A DNA stretch of 64,000 bases from Camarhynchus parvulus. Lineage: Eukaryota; Chordata; Aves; Passeriformes; Thraupidae. This document shows, piece after piece, positions 48,307-63,118 of the stretch. The notes below the pieces were generated by a model that saw nothing but the letters and a program-made list of their open reading frames with translations, searched no databases and was not told the DNA's origin. The position numbers and the translations under genes were made by a program. How positions within the stretch are numbered: the first letter of the stretch is position 1; the number at the start of each line of letters is the position of its first letter. Location: assembly GCF_901933205.1 (NCBI RefSeq), contig NC_044573.1:31493493-31557492 (forward strand). The letters run 5' to 3'.

Positions 48307-50501
48307 AACTATTTCTATAAAATCTTTACAATTTCCCAGGCTATCTTTTCCATCTTCTTGAATAGAAATATCTTAGATTTTTATTCTTTGCTTTTTCTAT
48401 GCCAATCATGTTCTGAATTTACCTCATTCTGCTAGTCATGTACAGGAATAACTGTGATGGACAGCTGGAGTAAGTTCCACCCATAATCTGAGTGGATGCA
48501 AAACTGGAACACTGAGCTACCCTGATGTTACCTGACTATTTAGCCAAGATCTTCAATAAGGCTTATAAACTTATGATCTGCAGCTCAGTAATGCAGTAAG
48601 TCTTCCAAAACCTACAAGTAGAAAAGTTTGTATATGAGAACGTAACCCACATACTTTACAAATCAAACACATTTGCCTCTCCCCTTCCTACTGACTAAAC
48701 AGAGAGCAAGTTTTGCTAATAACACTTTAAATTGTAACAATCTTCTCTCAGTAGTTACCCTCATTATGGTATTCCCATTATTTCCCTATAAAAGACACCT
48801 CTAATTTTCTGAACTAGCTTCTCATGTACTTCTACATATCTATCAACCAACATCTACTTTTAACTTTCTCTAGTAAGCTTTCTTCCACCTTCATCTGTCC
48901 TCAATTCTTCTTACACTAATCCTTGCTCTATCCACATTGCTTATGTCAGTTTTACTCCTTGACTTACCGAATAATTTTAATTTCTTTCCCCTATCACCAT
49001 GCCTTGTAATATTTAAAATTATGCTAATAACCTATTCTCTCCCACTAGATAAAGACCTTTTAATGCAGCAAAGCAGTCACAGTAATAAAGCAGCATAATT
49101 CTTGTAATTTCCACCTAAATCAAAGTGAGTTTTAGTATATCACTACCAGTAGGTTTCTTAAATCTGCTGTATGATTGCAGAAGTAGTCTCAGTCTTCTAA
49201 AAACAAAACCTTTTATTTGCAAAGCTGACACCTGAAAAGACCAATTATGTTAATAAAACACATCATACATTCTTCTTCTGTTTATTTAATTATAAAAGTG
49301 AAAAAATATAATACTCTTTAAAACTGACAAGGCACAAAAGATCTGAGTGCTGCAAAAGGCATAAAAAAAAGAGAGAGAAAGAATATGGTTATAGATTTGT
49401 GCAAAGAAGCAAGGTGAAAAACCTTATACAGGATATGCCTATGCTTTGTGGCAATGCTTCACTTGAAGTGCCTTAGAGAAACTAGGCAAAGGTACTAGTC
49501 TAGGCACAGTGACATATGTCTCAAGGCTTCCCAGTAGCTAAAATACAACCATGAGAAAACACATCTCTATGAGAAACAGATACTAAAATAAATGTATTTG
49601 CATGGCAGGCATGCTAAGTAATACTTTAAGGTCTTGATATCTTCCAAAAAAATTGCTTATCTATAAAGTTTGGTAAATTACAGGACCATGCTTCAGAAAC
49701 AGTTTGGCAAGGGAGTGAGACATAAGTGTCATGTGCTTCTTTACTGTTGCCTGTTTATTCCACTACACTGTGATCCTGCTCTGTTCCAGACACATTTCAA
49801 GCTAGTTTATCCATCACAATGATATCAGAATGCCTCCTAAGATTTCAATATGAAATATGATCAATGTATTGTGTGCATATTTTAAGTCACATATAACTAC
49901 AGGTATTTTCCTCTGTTTAATCTTTCACCAACTGACTAAGTTATACTGTGTCTGAATCATGTAAGTGACTTGTCATGAGTGGCACCTCATTGGAGAACTT
50001 AAACCATGAATGTAAAAACCTAAAGTCCTCTGGCTTCAGAGAAAAAAATCTGAGAAGTATTCTCCACCATTTTTTTCCTAGATGACTTTGTATCATGCAT
50101 TAAGTGCACACACCTTATTTCTGAATTTTAATATTGTTACTTGCTTTGGGCTATAAAACATAACCAGCGATTTTCCTCAGTTCTGCTGAAGAACTTACAT
50201 GAAGTGTATACTGTGCAAAGTTATGTTGTGGCAAAGAAACTTCTGCTACATTTCCAATACACTCCTGTCAGTGCATATAGAAAGGCAGCCAAGTTTTAAA
50301 ACACCTCCACAATGAATTATGCCTGCCTCTGACAGAGAAGCTTTGATGATGCAATAAAAGTCTAGGAGACATAAATTACTTATAGATCTGAGTTAATCTT
50401 TTCCAGGCAAGATTTTGTTTCATGTTGAACACGTACTGATCGGTTCTTAGTGCTCTCTTTTAGTGGAAGAAAAAAGAAGACCGTCAAAAATTAAATTCTA
50501 C

Positions 50502-50651
50502 CTCTGTGTCAAGAAATCCAGTTGTACTCAGTGGTCTTTTTTCTTCCAGCACTACTGTAGCAGAATTTATAGCCCAATCTTTTACTAAATCTTTCTGGTT
50601 CTCGTTGATAACAGGCCTATTATAATCCTGGCTGCCATCCACTCCAAATAC
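50502..50651 (-). CDS. CEP170: CEP170 coding exon (150 nt, 50 codons)
   Basis: The acceptor reads TTTTCAG before GTATTTGG and the donor is GAG followed by GTAGAA. The exon is phase 0 at both ends and encodes [15 protein letters not shown], then a [19 protein letters not shown] block, ending GFLDTE. The mammalian counterpart VFGVDGNQDY is followed by a similar QKDLIKDWA block. Skipping would keep frame (150 nt is divisible by three), though I see no specific sign of skipping. It lies alone between introns of 13.1 kb and 6.0 kb. Confidence 0.96.
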
Positions 50652-53600
50652 CTGAAAATGAAACAAACCATTACATTCATTAACCCAATACCATCCTGAT
50701 ACAATGTTCAATGTTAATGGATGGATGGTGGCATGCTGGATAGTGAGTATAAATAGGTTTTATTGTATTATGCTTATCTGTCACCTTAGTGCAATCTACA
50801 AATTAAACAGAAGAAAAATGTACAACCATTATTAAAAAAAAGTGGAAGTCTATATCAACATTGTGAAAATTCAAAGAACTGCTAGTTGGAATGGTCAGAT
50901 ATGAAAAAATGACACTTTGATGAAAGGAACAAAAGATAAAAGCAAAATAATTGCTGAATCCATTTTACCAATTAAGGAAAAAAATCCCAATAACTAGAAT
51001 AACCAAATTTTCAGATTTTTGCTATTATCTAATGAGAATAATAAATATAAATTCTTGCATTTGCTATTAATATACTTATTGAATTATTTCTCTAATACCA
51101 ACAAAATTTCAGTTTTTCAACTGTTGGAGATTTGGCATATGTTACAAGTCCACCAGGTCTCATGAATCATGTAGACTCATCTCATCCAAGACGTGACCTG
51201 GAATAGTTCTTTTACTACTCTATTTCCTAATGATGCTTATATTAATCTCTCTGCTTAAGCCAGAATAATTTTCCCATGACATTTTAAAAACATTGCTCAG
51301 AAAAAAAATACTAGAAAAACATTATTACTAAGGCAATTAATAATAAGTACTTTAGCAGGAGAACCATCATACTGTTTGTCAAATTTCTCATGAGTCACAG
51401 AAACAGGGAATATGAATTGCTTTCAGAATTGATGTATAATCAAATACATTTTAGAAAATATCTGCATCTTGGAAACATGTAATTTATAAAATTTTTAAAT
51501 TTCTGTGTAAGAAATAAATTCATTACTTTACTACTAGGGACTTAGACATTAAAAAATTACAGAATAAAATTAACCTCCTACACACATTATAATTGGCTGC
51601 CAAAAATTAACAGTTAACATCAAAAATTCTTTTGTCATCTTCAAGATGTCATCCTCCTGTAACAAACACTACTAATGCAGAATAGGAAAAGGTGTACAAA
51701 ATTCTTTTTTCTCCAAAAGTGTGCTGTAATTCAGTTTTGCACAGCAAAGCTAGAGGACTGGTTTATTACAATTCTGAACAAGGTTAGTGTTTTCAAGATG
51801 GATTCACCACTAGATGGCCACAAACCATACTGTTGTCAGCTTCTGAGAAGCAGACAAAGGAAAAAATAATAGCACCCTGTCATTCCACTCCTTATGCTAA
51901 CTACAGGAAGACCGTGCTACAGCATTACAACACTTACACCTGAGGAAATTTTCTCAAATGCACTGGATTTGTTTTTTGCTCTCATGAGAAAAGCCTTAAA
52001 ATTCAGGCAACGCTTCCAGAATTTTCAATTTATATATAAATCATATCTAGAGTCTCTGGATTAGAAGTTGCTTAACAGCATTTACAAAACATTTGTTTTC
52101 TTTTTATAAAAATAGAATGGTAAAACTTAAATTTTTGCTTTCATGATATACTTCTGATTTTTACAGTTGTAATTTTTGAAGATAGAAACCAGTTACCATC
52201 CACTGACACCTTTCTTTGAATATATCACTATTCTGCAGAGACTTTCTTCTTTGTGTATCATCCTTTCATTGATCACAGAATTTTATATGTTCTTTTAAAT
52301 GAAATGAAATTCTGGTATTATCACATAAGCACCAGAAGGAAAATATGAATTCCACACATCCATATCTAATTTAGACTTCAGCAGCAAACTGCTGCCTATA
52401 AATTGCTTCCTTTTATCTGACAGAACATTGACTTACCATGTCAAATTTCTTTACTTGTATTAAAAATAACACTTCTTTCAGTCTTACCTTTTCTAGTACT
52501 GAACTCATGTTTAAGCAAGTTTTGTTATTCTTCTATTACTGAAATTACTGCAAAACCAAATTTGAATATTGCCTAATTTTTTTCTGTGAAAGGTAATATG
52601 AATATCACTAAGACCCAAGTATTAGCACTCCTAATTAAAGTTCCTTCTCTCTATACAGTGGGGATATCAGAAGAAATAAGCAAAATAGTTGGGGACAGTA
52701 TTATTAGAAAGAAAAGTAAAACATCTTCTTCAATAAAAGTATATTTTCATACTACAATGTTATTCTACATTTGTTTTGTGGATGCACCTGTCTTAAGTTC
52801 CACTGCTATTCAACTGCAAAGCTCTCTTCTCACAAGGAAGAGGAGATGCATGTAAGCGTGGTGTAGCCCAAAGACTAAATTTCAGACTTGTGATATATAA
52901 AAAACTCTTTAAAAGATTGTTACTAACACATAATTAAGAATTTAAATACTAAAATTATTCACAAGATAAAGCAACTCAAGTATTTGATAAAATGTAGATT
53001 ACTACTTACACACCTGTCACACACCTGCAGAAAAGCAATACTGTCAGAATTTCAGGTTTGACCAATCCACATACTCCATTTAACCAATAATGAGAATATA
53101 CCCTCAGCAGAAACAGCCATGGAATAAACTGAATGTTTCTGCTGGAAATCATCTCTCCACCATCTAGAAAATGCAATTTGTACTTTCTAGGCTGCTACAA
53201 TATAGTATGTGTGCAGTGAGTTGTTGTGACTGAAGCCTGAATGGATAGAGACTTTATCTTCCTACAAAGACGAGATTACATTTTTCAAGGCTTCCAATTC
53301 TTTAGATGTTTCTTCTCTTTAAATACCTTCATGATTACAAAATCATTTAAGGAAGGTCTGGGAGATAATTTAATCAAACCAAGAGAATTCTGAGGAAATG
53401 CTGATGACACATATTGCTGCATCTCTCATCTATTTGGACAGAAAGACTGAAGTTTCTTTCTGTAAAGCTTGCATTTGTCAGAAGCAATTATGAAGTACAT
53501 TTTGATTAACTGTGTTATGGGGAAGAACAAGATGAAGCCAGGTTCTGCAATCAATACACATACAATACAGATATGGACACCCCAGGCTGTTTGAAAAATG

Positions 53601-53778
53601 AGAAGCAAGCCTTTATTTTTGATAAAGGAGGTAAAATAATTCTATGTATTCTATGTATGTGACTAAATATCTCAAATTACACACATCCACCACACGGCTG
53701 TAAATGCAAAATAAGTTTCCTAAATCATAGATGTCACTATATGGCATGAAAGAACATAAGCAAACTACTTTCTCAAGG

Positions 53779-54025
53779 TGAAGGAAGAAAGAGAGAGTTT
53801 ATTTTCTTGACTCTAACATTTATAGTTTTCCAAAAGTGACAGCGGATTGGAGGGTGACAGTGACACCTCTCCAATGACACTGGTCAAACCATCAGTCCAT
53901 CAACTTTCTCCTCCTCCATAAAAGAAGACAAAAGAATCAGTTATTTACAGAAAGTGTCTGAGAAAGTTCACCACAAGAATGTCAATATCAGAAGGCCAAG
54001 AAAATCTTAAAAAAACAGGGTGACA
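53779..54025 (-). mobile_element. Second LTR-like sequence, minus strand (tentative)
   Basis: Read on the minus strand it starts TGTCACCCTG and contains TATAAA (53819-53824), AATAAA (53798-53803) and an end compatible with CA near 53779. It looks like a short LTR family of avian genomes, but the TATA and poly(A) signals are only about 20 nt apart, and no target-site duplication was found. It could instead be another non-coding repeat. Confidence 0.4.
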
Positions 54026-54791
54026 CATATACCCTTTTTAAATAGCACTGTAAACAACAGGGACTTTCACGAAACTCTATTCTTGCATTTTTTTGAGAGA
54101 ACCTGGGAAATAAGGAGTAATGTAAAAAGAATTAAAAAAATATAAAGAACAATTCCTAGAAATATTAAAAAAACAATACTAATGCATTTTTTTAACAGGT
54201 GTAATTTAAAACTCAAACTACCAGAGAAAGGTATTCCTAAGATATCTGCGTCGTATAAGCAATCGTTCTGGAAAGCTAAAAGTTTTTTGTCCTGCTCTGT
54301 CCTACTGTTTATTTTTCTGAAATTATATTTTTGCAGGAAGATTACATTGTTTCATCCTGGTTGTTTCAAGTTTCATGAAGTTACAGAACAAAATCCAGGA
54401 TGAAAATTTTCACAGAAATCCTGAAAGCTGACTGACAGAGAAAAATCTAGACACCCCAACAATCTGCACGGGGTCTATGCCACATGGCTGTAATGTAGAA
54501 CAGACACAAACATGGTGTATAAACTGTGGTGGTGGTGTTTAAAAATAACTATTGTTATGAAGCATGAAACAATTGCCATTGTGAATCAGGACATTTTAAG
54601 TGCCATGGGAATGATGACGTGCTACAGAGTGTCCAGACCCATCTATGAAATATTCCTGATGTAATTTTGTATAACCTGAATTCCAGTTGGCTCCTTAAGC
54701 AAAGGGATTCACAGGTGCCATAGGAGAGACATTGTCTCACTAGGTAGCTCAGCAGGGGCCGCCAAGATGGCAAAAACTCCAGCATTTTACC

Positions 54792-55136
54792 TGTGGGGAG
54801 AGTCTGGGGAAGCTGGATTTGATCACTTTGGAGATGGGAAAGTTTTGGAGTTGCCTAACAGCAGCCCCCCAGGTACAATGGGGAACATACCAAGATGACA
54901 GCCAGGCTCTTCACAGTGCTACACTGCAGGGGGACAAGGGACAACTCATGTCAGATGAGACAGGGTATGAAGAAAAGTTTTTTCACTCTGAGGACAGTCA
55001 AGCAAGCTTGCCTAGTCCCTGCCCATGTAGGGCATGAAGACTCAAATGGATAAAGTCCTGGGCAACCTGACTGACCTCAAAGCTTCTTTGAGACATCTCC
55101 TTTTCAGGTCCTTTTCAGCTTATGTAATTCTATGCT
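54792..55136 (+). mobile_element. CR1 LINE fragment, 3' end, plus strand
   Basis: Shows the order of a CR1 3' region: GAGAGTCTGGGGAAGCTGGA, CTAACAGCAGCCCCCCAGGT, GCCAGGCTCTTCACAGTG, TTTTTTCACTCTGAGGACAG, ATAAAGTCCTGGGCAACCTG, ACTGACCTCAAAGC and a tail ending TAATTCTATGCTC. Substitutions and indels are frequent, so it is an old copy. Confidence 0.88.
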
Positions 55137-58100
55137 CCACAATAACACTGATCTCACATAATACCTTAGCATCTCAGGTCTCCTAGTGCAAAGTTCTGAG
55201 AAAGCCCCAAATGTCTCAGAGCAGGAGGGATAAGGTGAGCTCCTGGTACATTCTTTTCCATTTCAAAGCAGTGAAGTAACTCCTCCAAAGATCCCCTATG
55301 ATAATCCATTTACATTCTGCAGTTCACCCAGTAACAAAGGGCCAAAAAAAAAAAGGCTAAAACTATAACAAGTCTCAAAGCACTATCTTGTTACTTGCTG
55401 GAATGCAAACTTGCCCTGAAAAATTACAGAAGGAAAATATGCACTAACCAATGGCAAAACAATTTGTAACTTAATGAGGATAGTCACAAATTTAATCACT
55501 TTATAGGAGCAACAGTTTTTCCAATATTCTGAGAATAAAAGCTTATCTGTATTAACCAGTAATTATTAAAATTCTTTATCCAACCAAATCCAAGAATTAA
55601 CAAAATCTAACACAATAAAAAGCAAGATGCAAATCTTGCAAAAGATACTGGCACATTTTCAGAGACAGCGTGAGTTATAGGACCAAGTCTGAGACCGTGC
55701 CTTGGTCTCTTTGGCAAGGGCTAATTTTGCAGAAAGCAGAGTACTCTCTTTTGGCAGCTCATATACACTTCCCTGTGACAACAGCTCATGACTCAGAGTC
55801 CACCTGCTCATCACCATAGCTGCAACACAGCTCTAACACAAGCTAGCTTTAGTGATCCGGAATTGGTCCTGTTCACTCTCCCTTCTCCTGTCCCAAAGCA
55901 GTGAATTAGTATTTTTTTACAGCACAGATACTAGACAGAGGTGAACGTAATGACTTTAGAATTAACTATCAAGATGATTCTTTAAAACCACAGAAGTCAA
56001 TATTCTTCCTCAATATGTGCAATACTTTCAAGAAATTAAAATAAAAACTAGTCACAAAAAATAATGGCAACAGGAACCATTTTTTCTGAAAAAGAAGGAA
56101 GACAATGGTTTGCTAAGCCCCTCCCCCATACCCACAAACCTCACCTGATGTTCTTCCTATGTGCTTTTTGTAAACTTGAAAGCTCTCGACTAAGAAAAAA
56201 ACTTTTTCCACTTGTATCTCATTTAGATGCTTTTCCAAGTTCATAATATCTGGACTTCTTACTTGCTTTACCTTTAAACTGTTTCATGTTGTAAGAAGAT
56301 CACACTGCAGTTCTACAATACTTCAATTATTCATTACTTAATGACCACAGAGCTAGTTGCTCATCCAAATCATTACTGAAGATACTGATACAAACAGAAA
56401 AAAGTGTAATTTGAGACTTCTAATAGATATGTTCTCTCAGTTTGACAGCAAATTATGTATATTAGAATGGGAAAATCTGAAGAATCCTATCTAGCTTTAA
56501 AATTTTTAGTTTACAAAATTTCCCCAGTACTCTTACTGCTGAAGTCTTAATGAAAAGAATATATAGTAATTAGCAATACCATCAATTAACAGAAAACCAG
56601 CAAATAAATATTTAGAATTCTAGCTGCGATTCCTGTTCATTAATGATGATATTTGAAAAGTAAAATTATTTCAATAACTCTTTTGCTCTTCTTTTAGATC
56701 CTAACAACAGTCAGGGACATAATTTAGAAACATATTTTAAAAACATCATTATTTGAATGCTATTCATTTCAGTGTAGGCAATCTGTATAAAAGGAACAGA
56801 ATGAAACCCAATGACAAGAAAGACAGAAGGGAATTCAAAGATGAACAATTAAAAAAATAAAAACAAAGCAGAGCAATGGTAAGGAACAAGGGTCTACACT
56901 GTACAGGGCATTAAAGAAGGATCATGCCAAAATTAACAAGAACAAATTATTTCATTTGAAATAAGGTATTTGTCATTGTAAAGTGATGGGAATGTAAATT
57001 ATGATAGCAATTGTGCTTCATAACCTTTTAGGAGAAAGGAAGATGATGAGCATATTTATTTGTGACAGAAGACAAAATTAGGTTTCAAAAACTGAGCTGT
57101 ACACTTATAGAGTCAAACACCAAAAACCAAATATATTTTTAAAAAGGAATAGTATGATTTTGGAAACACAAGCAGGATTTCAGGATTTGAGCGCAATTTG
57201 GGTGTACTAAGAAAGAAGAAATTGTAAATAAACCACACTCAGAGTATGATTGATTGATGGCAAAAGAGGACTCCAGAGAGCAAGGAAATGGAAGAGACTT
57301 CAGATCATCTCGGTAATGCTGCATTTGGGCTGCATTTGGTGTCCAGACTGAGCTCCTGACAATTCTTCCACAGAACGTGGTTCAGGCATTCATAACACAC
57401 AGTAAATTGGTCCTTAAAAGTCAGTTATTGATCATAGAGAAAAGACAAAAGGCAAACTTTTTTCCTCATCTTTCACAAAGTGAGATAAGAGCACGCCTCA
57501 GCTCTCTTTGCGTTTAGCTACTACATGAACTGTGTTTAACCAAGCTGCTTCTGAGGAGTTTCATTTTAATAGCTGTTGCCTGTTCTTGGCAGTTATCCTG
57601 GCCTTTCCAGGCAAACAGACTGTGTTCTGTGCAGGGAATGTCTCATGAATAGCCATGGATTTTCACAGAAGCTCGTTACGTCATTTTAACTCTATATGCA
57701 AGTTATAGAATCAGATGCAAGATGCTCTGGTATAAAAAAAGCCACACAAGCAAATGAAAAGGATCAACCTGCCAAGTCTAAGAGCTTTCTCTTAGCAGAC
57801 ACCAGTTACATATTTACATGCATACATATTTTGTCCCTGTTTGCTACTGTGAAGAATTAATTTTCTTTAGGATTCCAAATTAAAAATGAAACAAGTTTAG
57901 AGGCTGTAAAACTCCTTTCCTTATAAAAAGAAAAGGTCACAAACATCCTCTGAACTCTTGACAAAATTTATAAGCTCAGATGATTGGATAGGCTTCAAGT
58001 GGTCTACTGCTTTTTCAGCACTGTACTCATAAAATAGTCATTCTGCAAACAAGACACTCTGTAGGGCTCAAGGCATTTCTCTCAAAGAAATCGCTGAAGC

Positions 58101-59136
58101 AATGGTAAAAGCAATTAAACCCAGAGAGTGTGAAAAGACAGGAGACCTGAAAGTGATTTTCTGAAAATAGATACATCTACCTCAGTTCCTTAAAGAGTCA
58201 TTGAAACATACTGAGATTTTTTTTCTCCTAACTTCCTCTCTACCCACTGACTCTTTCCAGGTAGTTTTTCCATTTATAATACTGAAAGAATTGCTGAGAG
58301 TAGGTCCATAACATGTATGTTAACTCCATAACCAGAGGAATTATAACAATAACAATCTGCAAGGTTATTGATAAATTGTTAAAGTTTGCAAGAGAGAAGA
58401 CAAGATCTGGTATACAAAGTTTATGAACACTTAAAGACACCACAATAAATCATTCTAAAGTAAACACTCCTTTAAATTCATGCTAGCCAATATTACAATG
58501 TGGTATGAACAGATATACCCTGGGAGTAAAAAGAATAAGGAGATTCAATTTTATAACAATCATCTTTCAGAATAGATTCCCATTCATATCCATACTAAAA
58601 AAAAAAAAAAAGGAAGAAATCAAACCCAACAAATAGGTATCATCATGAGCAGAAAGATCTAGAAAATAAAATTGGAAAATGTGCTGTCTACAGTGAACAC
58701 CTATAGAGTTGTCTCTCCCTCCATAATTACTACTCCAAAATTTTAAAGAGGAAAGAAGAATCTCTCTCAAGATTGTGTCAATAGAGTAAGATTTTACGTA
58801 TACTCATTGCACAGTATGTAATCAAATAAAATTCAAGGTGATAGACTGCACATTAAAAACAAGGTCATTACTGTTAGGGCCTGTCTACCTACACAAATAA
58901 AGACTTTAAAACATCTAGAATATGGAGCTTGCACTGAAAACAAAATCATTACATGGTCACAGTAAATCTTTCTGAAGGTGGCAGGATGGATTGAGGTTTG
59001 ATTTTGATATGTTTTTTCAAGTCTTCTGTTTGGAAATCAGTATGAATCAGTTGAATTTGCAATCTAAATTTACTTTGCTGATGAAAAAATCAATTATCTT
59101 TTACAAAATGTAAATGAAAATAACATAAATCAAGTA

Positions 59137-59166
59137 AAAAATTTGGGGACCAAAAATTTGGGGACC
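59137..59166. repeat. Perfect 15-nt tandem duplication
   Basis: AAAAATTTGGGGACC occurs twice in a row without mismatch, suggesting a recent slippage event. Confidence 0.9.
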
Positions 59167-62100
59167 AAAGCCAAACGTTTCCATATGCATATGAACTGCC
59201 GTAACATTCAGATTTCCTGGTTATCTGACAGGACTTGAAACACTTGTATAGCCTCAATTTTATTCCATCCCTTCCCACACAAGTATAGAAGAGCTTATAT
59301 TTGCTATAGTAAGTTTTATAAAATATTTCAATTTTTAAATACCCTAAAATGAAACTGGCTGAAGAAGAAAGACAACAAAAAAGCCTACACAAAACAAACA
59401 GAAAAAGAGCCCTGAAGAAAACCCCCAAAGAACTTACAAAAAACCCATTGAGTTGCTTTTTATTTACTGCAATAGCCTCAAAGTATTTAATATTCCAAAC
59501 ACATGCAGAATTATTTGCACATTCATTTATTAATATTTATTACTAGCAGTACTTTGCTTTATTGAAAAAGGAAAGTCATTAGCATGATAATTTGGTCTCT
59601 TTATATCTACAAAAAAGGAAGATGAACTGCAGAAGCATCATTTTAAATTCTTTCATCCACTGGCAGACTTACCTTTTCTGTGGCCTAAGAAGATTTTTTA
59701 ATGTGATATGGCTGCTGAGAACAACTTTCTTCTAATAGATTGATTTATTTAAAAACATAAAATGGATAGAAAATTTACAACTCAGAGATAAAAAGAAAGC
59801 AATTGCTAAGTGTTAATAGAAGACAGCACTGAATCCATCTAAAGAGCATAAAGGCTGGATGTAGAGGAAAAACAAATCCTACAACTGTGCCCCATTTACT
59901 CATGTATTTTATATGGAAAACTTAACACTAAAAACATGTTCTAAATTAAATCAAGATCCTGAATTTCTTTCACTTTGTACTTAGCTGTTAGCTGCAACAA
60001 TAAGACCATTATTCTGCTAGAAAAAGTTGCGTCTTTCTGATGCTATTTGAGTAGAGGATATTTTATGACACATATGTCCAAGGTGGGCTTTGTGGTATAC
60101 AAGAGCAGCTTGCTTTCTTACCACATTGATGAAATTGCTCTCGTGGCAATTTTAAAAAGAGCTCTACAAGTATAAAAAGAGATCCATCATCTATTTTTCC
60201 CCTGTTATTAATATATTTATTTTCTAAACCTTAGCCTACTAACCAATTCATACTGCTCTATGAATTTAAGTGACATTTGAACACCTGGATGAAGAAATAT
60301 CATTGACTAATGAAAGGACTTTTAGGAAGCAAAGTTTAGTGTTATTTTTCAAGTATTCTCTATTCATAAAGAACATTAAGACACAACCATAAATTTCTAC
60401 TTGCATCTTCTTTTAACATTTACAATTGAAAACTATGTGTATATGTACTGTATTTTTTAATCTAAAAATAAAATCTTTTTTTAAAAAATCTTTGAAAGTT
60501 GTATAAGACACAAGTGATAATGTATTTGAAAACTTGCATTTCAGGTAAGTAGAAGACATTCACACCAAGACAGTCATGACTGCAGATATGTGATTACCCC
60601 TCTCTGTTAGGGAAAAGAATCAAAATTAAAAAGCTTTCGTCTGTTACTTATGAAATGTTTTCCTCTTTCTTTCTGATAATGCATTTTCCTCACATTCTCT
60701 TCTCAAAAGTCAGGCTTTAAAACGGTTGAGAAACAAAGGTTCTGTCATTTGCTATTCTGCTCCTTTTCTGCTATAGTGACAATACTTTTTTCTTAGAGGC
60801 TGAAGAGCACCAGAGGAAGAAATGGATCCTTAGCAATCTAAATGAAATAAAGATGCTGAATAAGCAGGACAGCATAGTTTCTGGCCTTTTAAAATAATTT
60901 CACACAAGCATCTATTCTTCTTGAGACTATTTCCTTGAATCTTTAGCAAAAGGCTACACTAAGCAAAACTAGTACTTTGGAAGGAAGTAATACAGCTCAA
61001 CATTAAGATTTTTACTCCCCCTTTCTTAGAATTACACAGAGAGATGGGTGTTTTCAATTTTTTTTTTCCTGAGAATTTTAACTTTGACTTCCTGCATGTT
61101 TCTTTTGGATTCTTAATGTAAAGAAGCATTAATAATCTCACCTTGATTTTTTACAGGTTACTACCACTCTTGCAATTGTGGTTTGCTCTTATGTTTCTTT
61201 CCAGAGAAAAATAAGGCTAAGGCTAAGAATGAGTCACACTTGCGAGTAATCTTTGGATATTTTGGTCATTCTCATCCTTTCCTCCAATAAAAGGGAGAAA
61301 ATATCCAAATACAGAATTACTTTATTCCATTGAAAATTTTTCAGGTAAGCCACACACAGATTTTAGCACCATTCCAATGTAAATTGCTACTCAGAAGAAT
61401 GCATTATTTGTGCAAATGTTTTAGAAAGTGATCCTTGCTATTTATAGTGCATTTTCATTCCAATCCTAGCAAAGTAAACTCTTGAATTTCAATTAAAGTT
61501 TGCACTCAAGAGACACCCTTAAATGACTCAACTGAGCAGGCATAGTAACTACTTAGAAAAAGGACCGACTTGCCAACAATGAAAGAGTGGTTATACTGAA
61601 ATAATTGATAAGATGTATACCAATAATTCTCTTAAATCCGCAATAAAGAAGCACAGGAGTCAACAGACTAACAAAGTCCTTGTCTTATACCTCACTTATC
61701 CCCCTTTGGCAAAGTAAGATTATCCAAAGCATTAGCAATTTAAAACAGGAGGGAAGCAAAGCTAAGCTCAGCTGGAGGACAAGTTTTTTGGCTTCCATTT
61801 GGTTTAGATTTTCTTCACTGGCTGTTTTTCTGCACTTCATAAAAATAGTATCATACTACTTCATATTACCAAATCAAATAAGAATTGCATAGCAGGGCTC
61901 TTTGAACTGGGTGTAAAATACAGTGTTCATAAGATTTCAACAAAGATACTAAGTGAAATGATACAGAAGACCTTGAAGAGAAAATATCTCTGCTTTACTT
62001 CATATACTTCATAGTAAATCTTTAATACCTAGTGGTGACATCTTTAAAGTTAGCAGTAAGGGAAATTTATGATACCCAAAAGCTTTTATATAACACTGAG

Positions 62101-62286
62101 ATTATGAAGCAATACTTTACTATCATTCTTAAGGCTTCCACTCACTTCCTGTTCCTGAATCTGTCCTTTAACAGGAGATACTTGATTCAAACAAAAAACT
62201 GACTTTAGATAATCTGAATGGGTACTGGAGGCCACAAAAAAGTTGAAATTTTATTAACACAGAATTACAGGGTGTGAATTTTGGAA

Positions 62287-62360
62287 TGTCCTGTGTAGGG
62301 CCGAGAGTTTGACTCAATGATCCTAATGGGTCCTTCCCAACTCAGTATATTCTATGATTA
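62287..62360 (+). mobile_element. CR1 LINE 3' terminus, plus strand
   Basis: TGTCCTGTGTAGGGCCGAGA, TTGACTCAATGATCCTAATG, GGTCCTTCCCAACTCAGTAT and ATTCTATGATTATAAATG: the last 75 nt of a CR1 copy, of the same subfamily type as 20618-20796. Confidence 0.88.
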
Positions 62361-63089
62361 TAAATGTTAGACAGCATTAACATTTTTATCAGGTAAATAA
62401 ATTGTCTATTTTCAAATGTTATTACTTTGCATGCTTTCTAAAACAGCCCTGTTGAACTACTAGATTTAGCTAAAACTTGACTTACAAATTTTCTGATGCA
62501 ATTTAGTTGAAGATTTATAATTTAAAAATAAATGTAGAAATTTGTAGTTCTTTAATATTTACTTGCTTCATTTGGAATGCTTTTAGTTCCCAGTTGTCTT
62601 TTGAACATTGATTCAAATAAGTAAAACATTTCCTTTTCAGAATCCCTAGGAAGTGAAACTATTATCTTTATTATTTTATTGAAGGTGACACCCTTGACTT
62701 TAAACCCTGTCTAAAAATGCTCCATAAGCACCTTTTTTAAAAGAAAACCATCTAAAATGAAATGTTCCATTTCCCCCCTACTTCAGAAGTTTTTTAAAAA
62801 ATCAAACAAGTGAAGCTAGCTTGTCTTGCAAAACACAGTTTTCAACACTAAGCAAAATTAATTCTAAATGTATTGATGTATTTGTTTAGCTCTGAAAAGT
62901 TTTAGACATGCAAATGAATCCTTAGATAATTCTAAACAATGAATTTACTGTAAATTAGCAAAACCCTAGCCTAGAATTGGATGCAGGCATTCTACCATTA
63001 TATATTACCTAGGAAAACACAACAAAAGCAGAAAAAGTCCATTTCAAGACATGTTAAGCAAAATTATTAAACATAGCTTCTGCTACCCA

Positions 63090-63118
63090 TATTTTCCGTA
63101 TTACCCATATTTTCTGTT
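63090..63118. repeat. Short direct repeat (ACCCATATTTTC, two copies)
   Basis: TACCCATATTTTCCGTAT is followed by TACCCATATTTTCTGTTT, an 18-nt near-tandem duplication. Confidence 0.75.

Larger units (their letters stand above)
44526..50501 (-). other. CEP170: CEP170 intron (5,976 nt)
   Basis: Donor GTAGAA at 50501, acceptor TTCTTAG at 44526. It holds a CR1 tail (48216-48306) and simple A/C-rich repeats near 47.6-47.8 kb. No other element seen. Confidence 0.9.

Noticed and set aside
53638..53660. ATTCTATG repeats resembling a CR1 tail
   Set aside because: Only two short units, with no CR1 3' UTR sequence next to them on either strand.
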